Shown here: positions 1-10,917 of the stretch, one piece after another
How positions within the stretch are numbered: the first letter of the stretch is position 1
How the letters are laid out: every line of letters begins with the position of its first letter
Made by a program: the position numbers and the translations under genes
NCBI GenBank assembly: GCA_019454045.1
Contig: SKCR01023735.1
Coordinates: 239,446-303,445, forward strand
From: Zanthoxylum bungeanum
Lineage: Eukaryota > Streptophyta > Magnoliopsida > Sapindales > Rutaceae
Direction of reading: 5' to 3'
Length of the DNA: 64,000 bases
The notes under the pieces: model-generated
The model's input: only the letters and a program-made list of their open reading frames with translations
What the model was told of the DNA's origin: nothing
Database searches by the model: none

Positions 1-2354
1 GTTAAATCCATGGGCCCGTGGTACACTGTAGAAATTAGTTCTAAGTGTTATTAAGGGATTGCTAATAGAAACGTCAACGTGATTATATCTATAGAGATTT
101 GACGTTTACATCTATATCTCTGGAATGATTTGGATACCTATGACGGAGGGATTATACTTATGCAATGACCTCGGCCTGTATGGTTCAGAGAGTTTATCCG
201 TGTTCGTCATAATTTACGGGTGGGTGAATTATGGACACGAAATTTGATTTCGTGATGGATATGTCTGAATCTATAGATTCTCACTAGTGAAATGTACTCA
301 TAGAGCACTATGGAAACATTTATGAATAATACCGATTATTTATAAGTCGTTTTACGGTAAAACGAAAAATACATACGAATGGACCTAATGGTCATTTCCT
401 AATTAATGTGTATTTGTATTTAATATTTGATATTATTAAATACATATTAATTAATTGTCAAATTATGATATTGACACATATCATTAATATATGTATTTGA
501 GATATTTAATATAAATATAATACATATATTTAAGATATTTGTATTTAATTATTTAATTGTTAAATAATTAAATTAATTAAAAACTAAATATCTTATGCCA
601 TGATTATGATTAGGATATGGCATGATTCTATTGGTTCACTTGTAAATTTTACTTTATGATAAATGTTATCATTTGTAACAAGTAAACTAAAGCATTTTTC
701 ATTTAATATTTTGATACAAAAATTGGAAAAAAAAATATCATGATATTTCTGTCACAAGTTTCGGCCAAATGAGTGTATATACAAAAGTGTTTTGTTTTTT
801 CATTTGTTACACAATAGCAAGTTGCAAAATAAATTACAAAGTAAGGTTGAGAGAAAACAAGAAAAACAAATGAAATACATCAAGCAAATTCTTGATTTTT
901 GTAAGTAATTTCCAACTTTCTTCAACTAGGAAATTATATCCATGTATCTAGGCTTCAATTTGTGATGCTTAGAATTTTCTCTACTCTTTATGTATGTAAT
1001 TTAATTGGTTGTGAACTTGTTTGAAAGATGAGCATGTATGTTAATAAAGATTGAATGAAATTAGTTCATTAATACTCTTTTAGCCATTTAATGGTGATGT
1101 TGTCATTCTAGAGTTGCTTAGCCGCTCATAAATGACCTAGAATTGTTCTTTAGTTGTTTTATGGTGGTGAGACTTGTTTGGTGTGGTAAGGATTGGATTA
1201 AGAATTGAATTTGTTTAATTTGGTTTAATTTATCAATTTGTGGAAATTATAAAATTATGGTTCATAACCCTTTCTAAATTTGGGGCTTTTCATATATGTG
1301 ATGTAATTTGATGTATATATGATGTATGTTAAAGTTGGGATTGATTGGATTTGATCTTGACATGTTTTGAACTAAAAAGAACCAAATTGCAAATCTTGGA
1401 AAATCTGGGGTGCTCTCGGCAATTTCCAAAAATTGGGGATTTTTGTTAAAATTTGTATTTTCATGTATTGGACATGTATAAATCATTTTGGGATTGATTT
1501 GGAATCACTTAAATATGTATTTGACAATTTGAGGACAAAAATGATCAAACTGCAAAGTTAGGGGTCAATTCGGCAATTAAAGGAAATTTGATTTCTTAGG
1601 CTAAAACTTCAGATTTTATGTATTGGGTAATTAAATAAATAAGTTTATTTAATTGATCCAAGAAAAATTTTGAAATCGGAAAATTTTGATTTTCCTTGTT
1701 CCGCTGCGCTAACCATGTAATTCCCTATAAAACCCCAACATTGTTCCGTCTAATAGAGTCTCTTCCCATGAGAGTCGTTGACTTACTCTCGTCATATCAA
1801 CCTTCTAAAAGATTAAACTTCCAAGTATGGCATACGTCATATGCCTTAAAGCACAAAATATCCAGTGGTCTCAGCTCCGCTTCTCGGGTCGGCATACCGA
1901 GGTGAATGATATTTGGTCATACCTCCTCCAACTTCCTCAATCGGGTCGGGTCGGTAGCATATGCCACATCGGGCCGGCTTCCTCAGACATTCAAATGCTG
2001 CCAAAATTGACATTTTCTCTTCAGGTCTAGAGAACTCCTCCGCATAATGGGGTCGGGTCCTCTGTCTGACCTCAGCCTTTCTAGATCTTTGGACCCTCAT
2101 CATTCTCCTATCCAAGTACAAACCTCATCTTGACCCTCCTTGGTATTTGAATTTCCTCGGGGTGAAAAACCATTATCAATGCTTTCAAATAAGACCGGCT
2201 ATGAGTTTATATATCTTCTGCCGAGTGGGGCTGTATTTTTTTCAACTGGATAATTGAATCATCATGGAAATTTTTTCTATTTTCAATTCTACGGAGGCAT
2301 ATGATAGATAGATAGATAGAGAACAATGCACTAGTAGAAATTTTAGGTGGCATC
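1..2354. other. AT-rich flank, no gene recognised
   Basis: No convincing coding region or RNA gene is visible. The first ~1.7 kb is very AT-rich with homopolymer and TTTAAT-type runs. About 1735-2150 is less AT-rich with repeated CGGGTCGG-like words, which looks like a decayed LTR fragment, but I could not find its partner in the window. A short (GATA)n tract lies at 2303-2320. The segment ends at the ATAGG target duplication (2355-2359) of the Tat-type element. Confidence 0.4.
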
Positions 2355-2359
2355 ATAGG

Positions 2360-2416
2360 TGTTGATGGCTGATTTTTATCTCAGGGGCAATAAGGGAATA
2401 CCGCTCCCGAGATGGT
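2360..2416 (-). repeat. Tat element 3' LTR, distal 57-bp piece (cut off by Athila insertion)
   Basis: Matches the first 57 bp of the right LTR (19378 onward) with a few substitutions. Its last five bases ATGGT (2412-2416) are the left target duplication of the Athila element. The LTR resumes at 14805, after the second ATGGT (14800-14804). Confidence 0.9.
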
Positions 2417-3344
2417 TGACCGGTGCTTACACACGCGTATAACGCAAGCGCACGTATCGTTCAAGTAGTATAAAAAGTATCGATCCCACGAGGACTTAAT
2501 ACCTAATCTATTAATTTTATGAGGTCAAATGATTACTAGTATCTAACAGATTGATTGATTGATTGATTTGAAATAGTGAAGATTTTGAATTTAAAAACAA
2601 GAAAATAAAATTGCTTGAAAGTAGGTTTAAGAAAATTCATTATTAAAAAATATCTAGGGTTGTGAATCTTTCCAATATTATTTAAAGATGAAGTGGTTAT
2701 CTTATAGTCAGGTAAAATATTGATTTATTAACCTGGAACACTAAATTATGTAAAAGCCTCTTCCGATGGTCAACTACAAATATCCAGTATAACCCAATTG
2801 AACCATATGTCTATGTCAACCAAATTACATGGATTCATTAAGATTAAGTTCCAATTATGGCTACCTCCGCCCGACAGGTATATTCCTATCATGTAAGGAA
2901 ATCTATTAAAGGGTTATCTATCCTCAAGGAAGATCGTTGGCTATTGAGTCTAAGGTCTTAAACCTAAAATATCTATGCCTAGTTCATTTTAAGTTTACCT
3001 AATAAATTTTATTAGTGGCCAGTTATAAAAAGCATTAAGATTAAGACTCAATAAATAAATCTTTATATTACCCAAACTATAATCTAACCCCTTATAAACC
3101 GGTGACAATTGGAATTCATCGCAACCCTGGATAATTAATTTAGTTACAACACATAACTAGGGCTAGTAAAAATAAAAGACATAGAGTAAAAATGCCGAAA
3201 GTAAATGCGGTAACGTAGAAATTGAAAAGTATAATAAAATAAAATGAAATGCTAATGTAAAAGGAATTACTTTTACTATTTACTAATTTAGATATCTCCC
3301 ATAAAATAATATATAAACTTGTGATAATATTACCAACCAGCCAT

Positions 3345-3565
3345 ATAGGCGGTAACCTGATTAAGTCAAATTAAGTCCAACCAGCCATTAAGGCGGTAAT
3401 ATTTGTCCATAATCCAGCCATAAAGGCGGAACCAAAATAAACCAGCCATAAAGGCGGAACCAAAATTTAATTACCAACCGACTAATCTGGCGGTATCCTT
3501 GATTAGTCAGGTTTAAACCAGATTAAAATGAATTACCAACCGACCAATATGGCGGTATCCTTTTT
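3345..3565. repeat. Degenerate short tandem repeats inside the Athila 3' LTR
   Basis: The core CCAGCCATAAAGGCGG (variants CCGACCAATATGGCGG) recurs at least six times at irregular 30-60-bp spacing. The same array is present in the other LTR at about 13612-13840, so it predates the insertion. Confidence 0.8.
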
Positions 3566-3842
3566 AAGTCAAATTTTAAATAGTGAATATATTATTTTTA
3601 AGGGAGATTAATCTAAATAGCAATAGTAAAAGAATTACCTTTCACCTTAGCAGAGGGAAGTTACCTCCTCATGGTTGAATAGTAAAAACTGTAAAAATAA
3701 AGAAAGTAAATTACTATTATTACAGAACGTAATTAAAATTTAATTACAAAACTTAAATTAAAAGAAACTAGAGAGAAAACTCTCTATTTACATCAAAGAA
3801 ATGAGAGAGAATGGTACATCTAAAACTGAAATCTCGAGCTCA

Positions 3843-4118
3843 ATTTATAGACCCCGGTAGGCCTCCGCCTTTGGCGTCGCGACGCCAGCACATTTTGGTG
3901 TGGCATGCTGATGGCTTGACACGTGGCAATTCAGATAAGGAGATAAGGCGACACGTGGCGAGGCGGCTGAGAGCTCAATTATTACACCGTAGTATTGCGA
4001 CACGTGGCAAGGCGTGATTGGTTGATGATGATGTGGCGGTGACGTGGTGCATTGACTCGGTCAACTGTGATGTGGATGATGACGTGGCAGTGACGTGGAA
4101 TGACACGTGGCACACGTG
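3843..4118 (-). promoter_or_regulatory. Putative LTR promoter: G-box cluster plus TATA box
   Basis: Five CACGTG cores at 3920, 3952, 4001, 4104 and 4113, most within GACACGTGGC, plus further TGACGTGG words. In the direction of transcription (minus) they are followed ~70 bp later by CTATAAATTG (TATAAAT at 3843-3849). ACGT-core G-boxes are bound by plant bZIP and bHLH factors; the promoter role is inferred from this order within U3. Confidence 0.55.
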
Positions 4119-4415
4119 GCAATGGTGATTGTCGGCACTGTAGGATGATGACACATGTCAAGGCGTACGTTAGCAGCTCTGGTGCATGTTAGGCGTCGCG
4201 ATGCCAAGGGCTTGCGCGTCGTGACGCGCCTAAATTACCAAAATGTCATTTTTGCCAATTTTCACTGTTTTGCTCCAAATCACCTTCAAAATGTCCTGAA
4301 ACATTATTTATCTACAAATAACACAAAACAAATCAAAATATTCACAAAAATCAAGAAACTATACCAACTATTAGGTTAAATGAATGGGAAATAATGATAG
4401 ATTTACCACTCATCA

Positions 4416-4428
4416 CACCCCCAAACCT
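4416..4428 (-). other. Athila polypurine tract
   Basis: Minus-strand AGGTTTGGGGGTG directly abuts the 3' LTR start TGATGAG. This is the position and composition expected for the plus-strand primer of reverse transcription. Confidence 0.8.
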
Positions 4429-4979
4429 AACATTTTGCTAGTCCTCGAGCAAAATACAGAGTAAAATAACATAATAAAATTTAACTAAGCCACTTTCGTA
4501 GGGATCACGGTTGCATTTAGCGTATGTAACAAGCCTTTAAACCCCTAGGTGACCCTAGTGGACGAGTTGTAGTCTTGTGAGGGTTTACAGCAATGATACC
4601 CACAAAAATTTTACTAAAGTAAAAAGGTAGTAAAACTAATGCACACAAAAGCAAAAAGACAAGCGAAAAGAGAATAAAGAAGTTAGTGACTAATCAGGTG
4701 AAACTTCTACTCCAAGTTACTAGTTGTTTTCTTTCTTTCTAAATTACTGAATAAGTAATTTCTCCGATCATTTTTACCATTCTCCATATACACAGCCAAC
4801 AAAATATTAGACAACTCATTTTTTCCCACAACATTCATAAGTGCAGTTGATAAGAGAATAATATTTTTGCCCTAAAGTTTTATCAGAATTCACACCTTTT
4901 TGCAGCAATGGAATAATTTTTCTCATTTTTCTGATTTTTTCTTTGATTTTTTTTTATTTATATACAATACATTCTGTCT

Positions 4980-5204
4980 ATGTAGCGAGTGTTGGGTCGG
5001 TGGCTCCCAAACCAGTTGGCTTTAGGGCACCAGGTGTTAAGACACCCATACTGATTTAATTACTCAGACTTCAGATATATATATTTTTGCAGCATCTTAG
5101 ATCCATGTAGCGAGCTTTGGGCCAGTGACTCCCAAACCAGTTGGTTTTAGGGCACTAGGTGTTAAAACACCCTTACAGACTTAATAACTCGGATCTCATA
5201 TGTT
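4980..5204. repeat. ~125-bp tandem duplication between captured genes and 3' LTR
   Basis: Two diverged copies start at ATGTAGCGAG (4980 and 5105) and share CTCCCAAACCAGTTGG, then TTAGGGCAC and GGTGTTAA. It is non-coding as far as I can see. The surrounding 4430-5620 holds no convincing gene and is AT-rich with T-runs. Confidence 0.75.
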
Positions 5205-5625
5205 TTTTTTTTACTCCATCACTTTTTGAGATGCTTCCTCCAATTAAACTAGAGCACTGAATATTACAAACATTTCAATTTTAGCTCATGTCTGTATGTT
5301 ACTATACATATTGATAATACCTGCCAACTGAGCATATGAAGATCCATTTTAGTCAGTATTATGGAGAATCCACAAATTCAATAATTCAAAAGGAAATAAA
5401 CAAAAATTAACTTGTTCCGAAATAGGTTTGAGATACGTCTCAGGAGTGGAAACTCCTTACTCGGCTATCTCTTACCAATTTCACTTTTTAGTCAATAAAA
5501 ACACAAAAACGTAAAAATTTTTGTAATTTTGTTGAAAAATTTTTCAATTTTTTTGTTTTTTTCGAAAAATTTTGGACTAAAAATAAAAATAACACACAAT
5601 AAAAAACAAGGTACTAATCACTAAT

Positions 5626-5664
5626 TCCCTCCCCAAACCTAAATGAGACATTGTCCCCAATGTC
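5626..5664 (-). other. Hairpin plus internal purine tract (possible second polypurine tract)
   Basis: Positions 5647-5664 read GACATTGTCCCCAATGTC, a perfect 7-bp inverted repeat with a 4-base loop. On the minus strand it is followed by AGGTTTGGGGAGGG, which repeats the core of the LTR-adjacent polypurine tract (4416-4428). I recall similar ACATTGGGGACAATGT boxes before purine tracts in many Athila/Tat elements; the function here is inferred. Confidence 0.5.
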
Positions 5665-5724
5665 TTAAATAGTAGAAGAAGAGTTTAGAAGATAATACAT
5701 GGTTAACTGAAATTCTACAGGAAA

Positions 5725-6378
5725 TTAAAGGTTAAGATCCAGATTAATCCGACGCCTCTTACCACGATCGTCCTCGGACCAATTTATATTTGAAAGGATA
5801 GGGTCAACGTGTGGTTCATAGGCTAAGAGTTGGTCAATTAGATCCGGAGCAGTTCTGGCAGTAAAGAGGAATTCTTTCATAGGTTTTGACACGAACCCAT
5901 TTCTTCGGGCATCATCAAGAAACACACAAAGAAAATCATAAAATTCATCAACGTTAAACAGCCCAATTGGTTTCTGGTGTATGTTCAGGTTCGCCTAAGA
6001 TAGCACTATAAAAATTTCCTCAAATGTGCCCAAGCCACCTGGCAAAGTAATAAAAGCATCAGAACAGTTAATCATTTCTACCAGTCGTTCAGATATACCT
6101 AGCACGATCAGTTCCTCTCCGTTTGATGATCCAATAAGATTTGCCTCTGCCAAGGGTTTTGGGATGATTCCCAAAACGCGACTGCCTCATTCTTGTATGG
6201 CCTTTTAAACGATCCCCATTAGTCCAAGATTGCCTCCGCCATATACTAAGTGCATATTTCTTGCAGCTAAGACTCGACCCAATTCCTGTGCTGCCTCTAC
6301 GTATTATGGTTTAGTACCAACACTACTACCGCAAAACACACAGATGTTTTCAACTCGTCTTCTTGAAGTGGCTTCCAT
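5725..6378 (-). pseudogene. LOG-family cytokinin-activating enzyme, intronless captured copy with four stops
   Basis: A single 218-codon frame from ATG (6378) to TAA (5725), the usual length of plant LOG proteins (cytokinin riboside 5'-monophosphate phosphoribohydrolases, which release active cytokinin bases). Recognisable blocks: ICVFCGSSVG (residues 12-21), LVYGGGNLGLMG (44-55), LGIIPKPL (69-76), R98/E101, and the signature PGGLGTFEE (113-121). Four in-frame stops at codons 25, 58, 64 and 128, but no frameshift. The tail is unusual: KRRR (207-210), then LDLNL at the C-terminus, which looks like an EAR-type LxLxL motif. Host LOG genes have several introns, so an uninterrupted frame points to capture from spliced mRNA. 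It lies between the integrase end and the polypurine tract of the Athila element, same strand. The LOG identity is strong; present function is unlikely. Confidence 0.88.
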
Positions 6379-6629
6379 GTTTTACTCTGGATGTCTTCAA
6401 AAGTGCAATGATGAGTTAAATTTATAACACCTGAAAAGGGTGAGTAAAATAATAGCACTAGTACCTGCCAAATGACAATTATTAGTTAAACAGTAAAATA
6501 AATCGTGATAGTAAAAAAGGTCTGGATCCTGTCGAAGAAAATAAAAGAAAACAACAAAACAAATCAAAATTATTAGGAAATGACAAAGAGATATAACATG
6601 TACAAGAAAAGTAACGGCTCGATTGACGT

Positions 6630-7177
6630 CTATGTGTCAGGGACAAGCTTCCCATCCAATTTTCTTATAAATTGGCAAACAGGGTCTTTTTTAGTCAGAT
6701 TCCCTAGACTTAACTGTTGTCTTTCTATTAGAAATTGTGTATGTAATTTACGAATGGCTATATGAACATATCCACTGGGATGCGTCTCAAGAGTCGAAAA
6801 TATATTATCTACAGACTCCTTACTCAAGCCATCCCTAATGAATTTAATTTTATCTTCGCGATTATCAGACACCATTCCTAAAGAACGACAACGGTATTGC
6901 AATTCCAGCGTGCACATTTGTAACAAACACCCATTTGCTTAGCTCTACGTTTCTTTGCATAGGTGCTTCTTCCAAAACCAGGCAAATGTGAAATAAAAGA
7001 TTCAGAAGACTCACCTGCCAATCGGACCCGTGCTTCAATTACCCAACGAATATCATTAGGAACACCATGGATTGTCAGTAACCCCATCCGTTCCAAGCGA
7101 GCTTTGTAGAATTTCATCAAAGATTTTTTAGGGAGAGAAGGAAACTGCTTGTGAAGATTTGCGAGAGCTTCTTCCAT
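6630..7177 (-). pseudogene. Carlavirus-type nucleic-acid-binding-protein-like ORF, one frameshift
   Basis: A reading frame starting at the ATG at 7177 encodes about 85 residues ending GRSTYAKKRRAKQMG, then CYKC. It shifts frame near 6900-6925 and continues for about 85-98 residues (Cys-Arg, then GMVSDNREDKIKFIRDG) to a stop at 6630. A glycine-serine-tyrosine/basic block followed by a Cys-rich finger and a GxxxN...FI..G block is the layout of the small cysteine-rich nucleic-acid-binding (silencing-suppressor) proteins of carlaviruses. The remaining ~60 C-terminal residues match nothing I know. It sits just after the GGGAGGCAACCC box and ~250 bp before the LOG-like gene. It could instead be an element-specific extra ORF that converged on a basic zinc-finger layout. 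Confidence 0.45.
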
Positions 7178-7251
7178 CTTAAAATGTCTTAATCTGCAAA
7201 AACTAAACACACAAAACTAAATCACACCAAATCACAATATATGCAAAAATT

Positions 7252-7280
7252 GCATGGGTTGCCTCCCTGCGAGCGCTAAG
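7252..7280 (-). other. Conserved post-integrase box GGGAGGCAACCC
   Basis: The minus strand reads AGCGCTCGCAGGGAGGCAACCCATGC. From memory, AGCGCT...GGGAGGCAACCC is widespread just downstream of integrase in Athila-type elements. It contains CGCAG|G, which could serve as a 3' splice site for a spliced mRNA of the downstream genes; that role is inferred. Confidence 0.5.
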
Positions 7281-7315
7281 TTTAAAGTCATCAGCTAGAC
7301 GTGAGTGCCTGAACG

Positions 7316-8283
7316 TTATGATGGATCTGAAAGTGTGACACTTTCTTTTTGTCGCTCAAATGATTCTCCCCAGTAGTGCTTGACACGCTGACTATTAACT
7401 TTGAATGTGTTGTTGGTGTTGGGATCCAGTAACTCAACAGCTCCATAATAAGGTAAAACCTGAGTGACCACAAAAGGACCTGACCACCTAGATTTCAATT
7501 TTCCAAGGAAAAGTTTCAACCTCGAGTTGTACAACAACACTTTCTGCCTTGGTTCCAACTGTTTGTGCATTATTTTTCGGTCATGTTCTTTGTCTTTTCT
7601 TTTATAATCTGGCATTCTCATAAGCCTGTAGACGCGAAATCCTCCAATTCGTTGAGTTGATGAAGTTGTTTCCCTCCTGCAGCTTGTGAATCAAGATTCA
7701 ACTTTTTCAGTGCCCAGTACGCCTTGTGTTCAAGCTCAACTGGCAGATGGCACGCTTTCCCAAACACAAATCGATATGGGGACATACCAATAGGTGTCTT
7801 ATAAGCTGTCTGGTAGGCCCATAATGCATCATCTAGTTTTGTAGACCAGTCCCTCCTTGTTGATCCAACAGTTCTCTCCAAGATTCTTTTGATTTCCCTG
7901 TTTGAAACTTCAACATGTCCATTTGACTGTGGATGGTAAGCAGTGGCAATTTTGTGAGTAACTCCGTATTTGGATAGGAGTGCATCGAAGTATCTGTTAC
8001 AGAAATGTGAGCCACCATCACTGATGATTTCACGAGGTGTTTCGAACCGAGTGAAAATATTCTTTTTCAGGAATTTGATCACCACTTTTGAATCATTGGA
8101 TGGCAATGCAATTGCTTCAACCCATTTGGAGACGTAGTCTACAACAACCATGATGTACAGGTTTCCGAATGATGGAACAAACGGTCCCATAAAATCAATA
8201 CCCCACACATCGAATATCTCCACTTCTGGAATGTTTTGCAATGGTCCTTCATTTATCCTCGAAATATTCCCATCCTCTGGCAC
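7316..8283 (-). pseudogene. Athila integrase core and C-terminal domain
   Basis: The core reads WGIDFMGPF (first Asp), ISDGGSHF (second Asp) and [14 protein letters not shown] (catalytic Glu), a complete D,D-E set, with AYHPQSNG before the Glu. The second part (7621-7316) contains RQKVLLYNSRLKLFLGKLKSRWSGPFVV, the SH3-like DNA-binding domain, in a frame shifted by one near 7620. The N-terminal zinc finger falls in 8284-8434 and is disrupted. It would insert the cDNA into the genome. Confidence 0.85.
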
Positions 8284-8434
8284 CTGTCACATTGAAGAGA
8301 AAAAGATAAGCATCTTTAAAAAGAATGGGCCAGAACAAACCTGATTATAGGACTTTGGCTGCAGTTTTGTTTCCGCTGAAGTGTCCGCCATATGGTGATA
8401 AATGACAGTGCTGCAAAACACTGTTGATTTCCTC

Positions 8435-9789
8435 CTATGGAACACACCGTCTCAATAATTGATCAGCACAGCGTTTGAACAGGTACGGTTCATCCCAGAC
8501 ATAGTGCTTGACTTCTTTGAAGAACTTCTTCCGTTGCTGAGTTGTCCATTCCAATGGCCATTTTCCTGACACAATGTAGTTGACATAGTCAGCATACCAA
8601 GGGACTTCCTGTTGTTTCATGGCAAACAGCTGTTCATCTAGAAAAGTTTCTTTGATTGACAGATCTTTGCCAGCTGTTTCTCGACTCTCAAGCCTCGATA
8701 AGTGATCTGCCACCTGGTTTTCTGTCTCTTTCCTGTCTCTGATCTCCATGACGAATTCTTGCAGAAGAAGTATCCAACAGATCAATCTGGGTTTGGCATC
8801 TTTCTTCGTGATCAGATATTTGATTGCTGAATGATCTGTGTAGACCACCACTTTGGGACCCAGCAGATAGGAGCGGAATTTGTCAAAAACGTACACAACT
8901 GCGAGCAACTCCTTTTCGTGGTTTGTGTAGTTGAGTTGAGCTTCATTCAGAGTTCTACTGGAATAATAAATGGTGTGGAAAATCTTTGCTTTACGTTGTC
9001 CCAAAACTGTACCTACAGCAAAATCACTAGCATCGTACATCACTTCAAATGGAATGGTCCAGTCTAGTGCTACTATGATGGGGGAAGAGACCAGCTTCTG
9101 TTTTAAGATCTCAAAAGCTTCCTGGCATTCTTTGGTGAAGTTGAAAGGCACATCTTTCTCCAGAAGATTGCAAAGAGGTTTTGCAATTTTGGAAAAGTCT
9201 TTGATAAATCTCCTGTAAAAACCTGCATGTCCAAGAAAACTTCGAATACCTTTTACTGATGTTGTTGGAGGTAGTTTTTCAATTGTCTCTATCTTTGCTT
9301 TGTCTACCTCAATCCCCTTTTGTGAGATCCGGTGTCCAAGAACAATGCCTTCCTGCACCATAAAGTGGCATTTCTCCCAGTTGAGTACCAGGTTTGTATC
9401 TTCGCACCTTTGTAACACATGTTCCAAATTTTACAATGGTCAAAAGAATCTCCAAACACAGAAAAGTCATCCATGAAAACCTCCATACTCTGCTCCAGCA
9501 TGTCTGAGAAGATGGCCATCATGCAATGCTGGAATGTGGTAGGGGCATTACATAATCCAAATGGCATCCTGCGGAAAGCAAAAGTACCATAGGAACATGT
9601 AATTTAGTTTTCTCCTGGTCTTCTGGTGCATGGCAATCTGATTGTACCCGAATATCCGTCCAGAAAGCAATAGAACTCATGTCCTGCCAGTCTGTCTAAC
9701 ATCTGGTCAATGAATGGTAGCGAAAAATGATCTTTCCTCGTGGCTTTGTTCAGCTTCATGTAGTCCATGCATACTTTCCATCCAGTCAC
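8435..9789 (-). pseudogene. Athila reverse transcriptase and RNase H (broken)
   Basis: In order: VCMDYMKLNKATRKDHFSLP, then FLDGYSG (a first stop follows around 9604), MPFGLCNAPTTFQ, the active-site VFMDDFSVFG, a frame change near 9430, [30 protein letters not shown], the RNase H entry [11 protein letters not shown], the RNase H block [19 protein letters not shown], and [10 protein letters not shown]. The F-M-D-D active site and the thumb are typical of Athila. At least two stops/frameshifts prevent a full polyprotein. Confidence 0.87.
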
Positions 9790-9869
9790 CGTTCTTGTTG
9801 GATTAGCTCGTTATTTTCATTGGTAACCACAGTAATTCGTTCTTTTCTTCGGCACACACTGCATAGGAC

Positions 9870-10730
9870 TTACCCAACTACTGTCTGAGATGGGGTAAAT
9901 GATGCCAGCATCCAACCATTTGATGATTTCTTCACGAATTCCTTCATGATTGGATTGAGTCTCCGTTGATGTTCCACTGTGGGTTTATACTCATCGTTCA
10001 TCGGGATGTTGTGCATGCAAAATGATGGACTAATGCCTCGAATGTCTGTTATAGTCCAGCCAATGACTCTTTTGTGTTCACGTAATACTCTCAGTAGCTT
10101 TTCTTCCTGCTCCAATGTTAGTGAAGAAGAAATAATAACAGGTAATTCAGAAGAGTTTCCAAGAAATGCATACCTGAGATGACTCGGAAGTAACTTCATC
10201 TCCAGCTGTGGTGGTTCTTCAATCGAAGGCTTGATTCGATCTTTCTTTGGCAGTTCCAAGCTTTCAACTGGTGGTGTTGCTTTGAATCGGAATGGTTTGT
10301 CAAGGTAGTTGATACATTCCAGGATTTCAGCATCTAGCTCGCTGTCAGTCATGTTGGTGATGCAAGCTTCAAGTGTATCCATGGGATTTGGCTCAGTATT
10401 TTGAACGATACTATCAACAACATCAACTCTGAAGCATTCTTCTTCCTTTTCATCGTTCGGGAATTTCATGGCTTTGAAAACATTAAAGGTCACTTCTTGG
10501 TCCTGCACTTTCATGGTCAGTTCTCATTTTTGCACATCAATCACAGTTTTACCTGTAGCCAATAATGGTCTCCCAAGAATGATAGGTATTTCTTTGTCTT
10601 CTTCCATGTCAAGGATGATGAAATCTGCTGGGAGAATTAGTTTGTCGACTTTGACTAGCACATCTTCAACAACACCTCTTGGAAATGCGAGTGTTCGATC
10701 AGCAAGTTGCAATGAAACTGAGGTAGGCAT
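9870..10730 (-). pseudogene. Athila protease and protease-RT linker
   Basis: 10730-10524 has [13 protein letters not shown], then [27 protein letters not shown], the C-terminal half of a retroviral-type aspartic protease (ILGRPFL-like flap region). 10514-9870 is the linker into RT, with KRVIGWTITDIRGISPSFCMHNI and HQRRLNPIMKEFVKK, the RT start. A stop separates the two near 10520, and another interrupts at 9870. Confidence 0.8.
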
Positions 10731-10917
10731 TGCTTCTCCAATCTGCAGTTTCCTCTAAATAGAAAAAGGCATCAAGTTAACACTGGCTCCTAAATCACAT
10801 AAAGCCTTACCGATGTAATGTTCTCCAATGGTGCATGGGACAGTGAAACTGCCAGGATCTTTCAACTTTGGGCGAAGTTTCCTCTGAATGATGGCGCTGC
10901 ATTCTTCTTCGTTAATG

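Larger units (their letters stand above)
2417..4415 (-). repeat. Athila element 3' LTR
   Basis: 1999 bp, homologous over its whole length to 12705-14799, with roughly 4% substitutions by eye in the first 250 bp and several indels. The minus strand starts TGATGAGTGG next to a polypurine tract and ends GCACCGGTCA. Confidence 0.93.

Noticed and set aside
6026..6427. Plus-strand frames over the LOG region
   Set aside because: The minus strand gives the full LOG family motifs; the plus frames are shadows.
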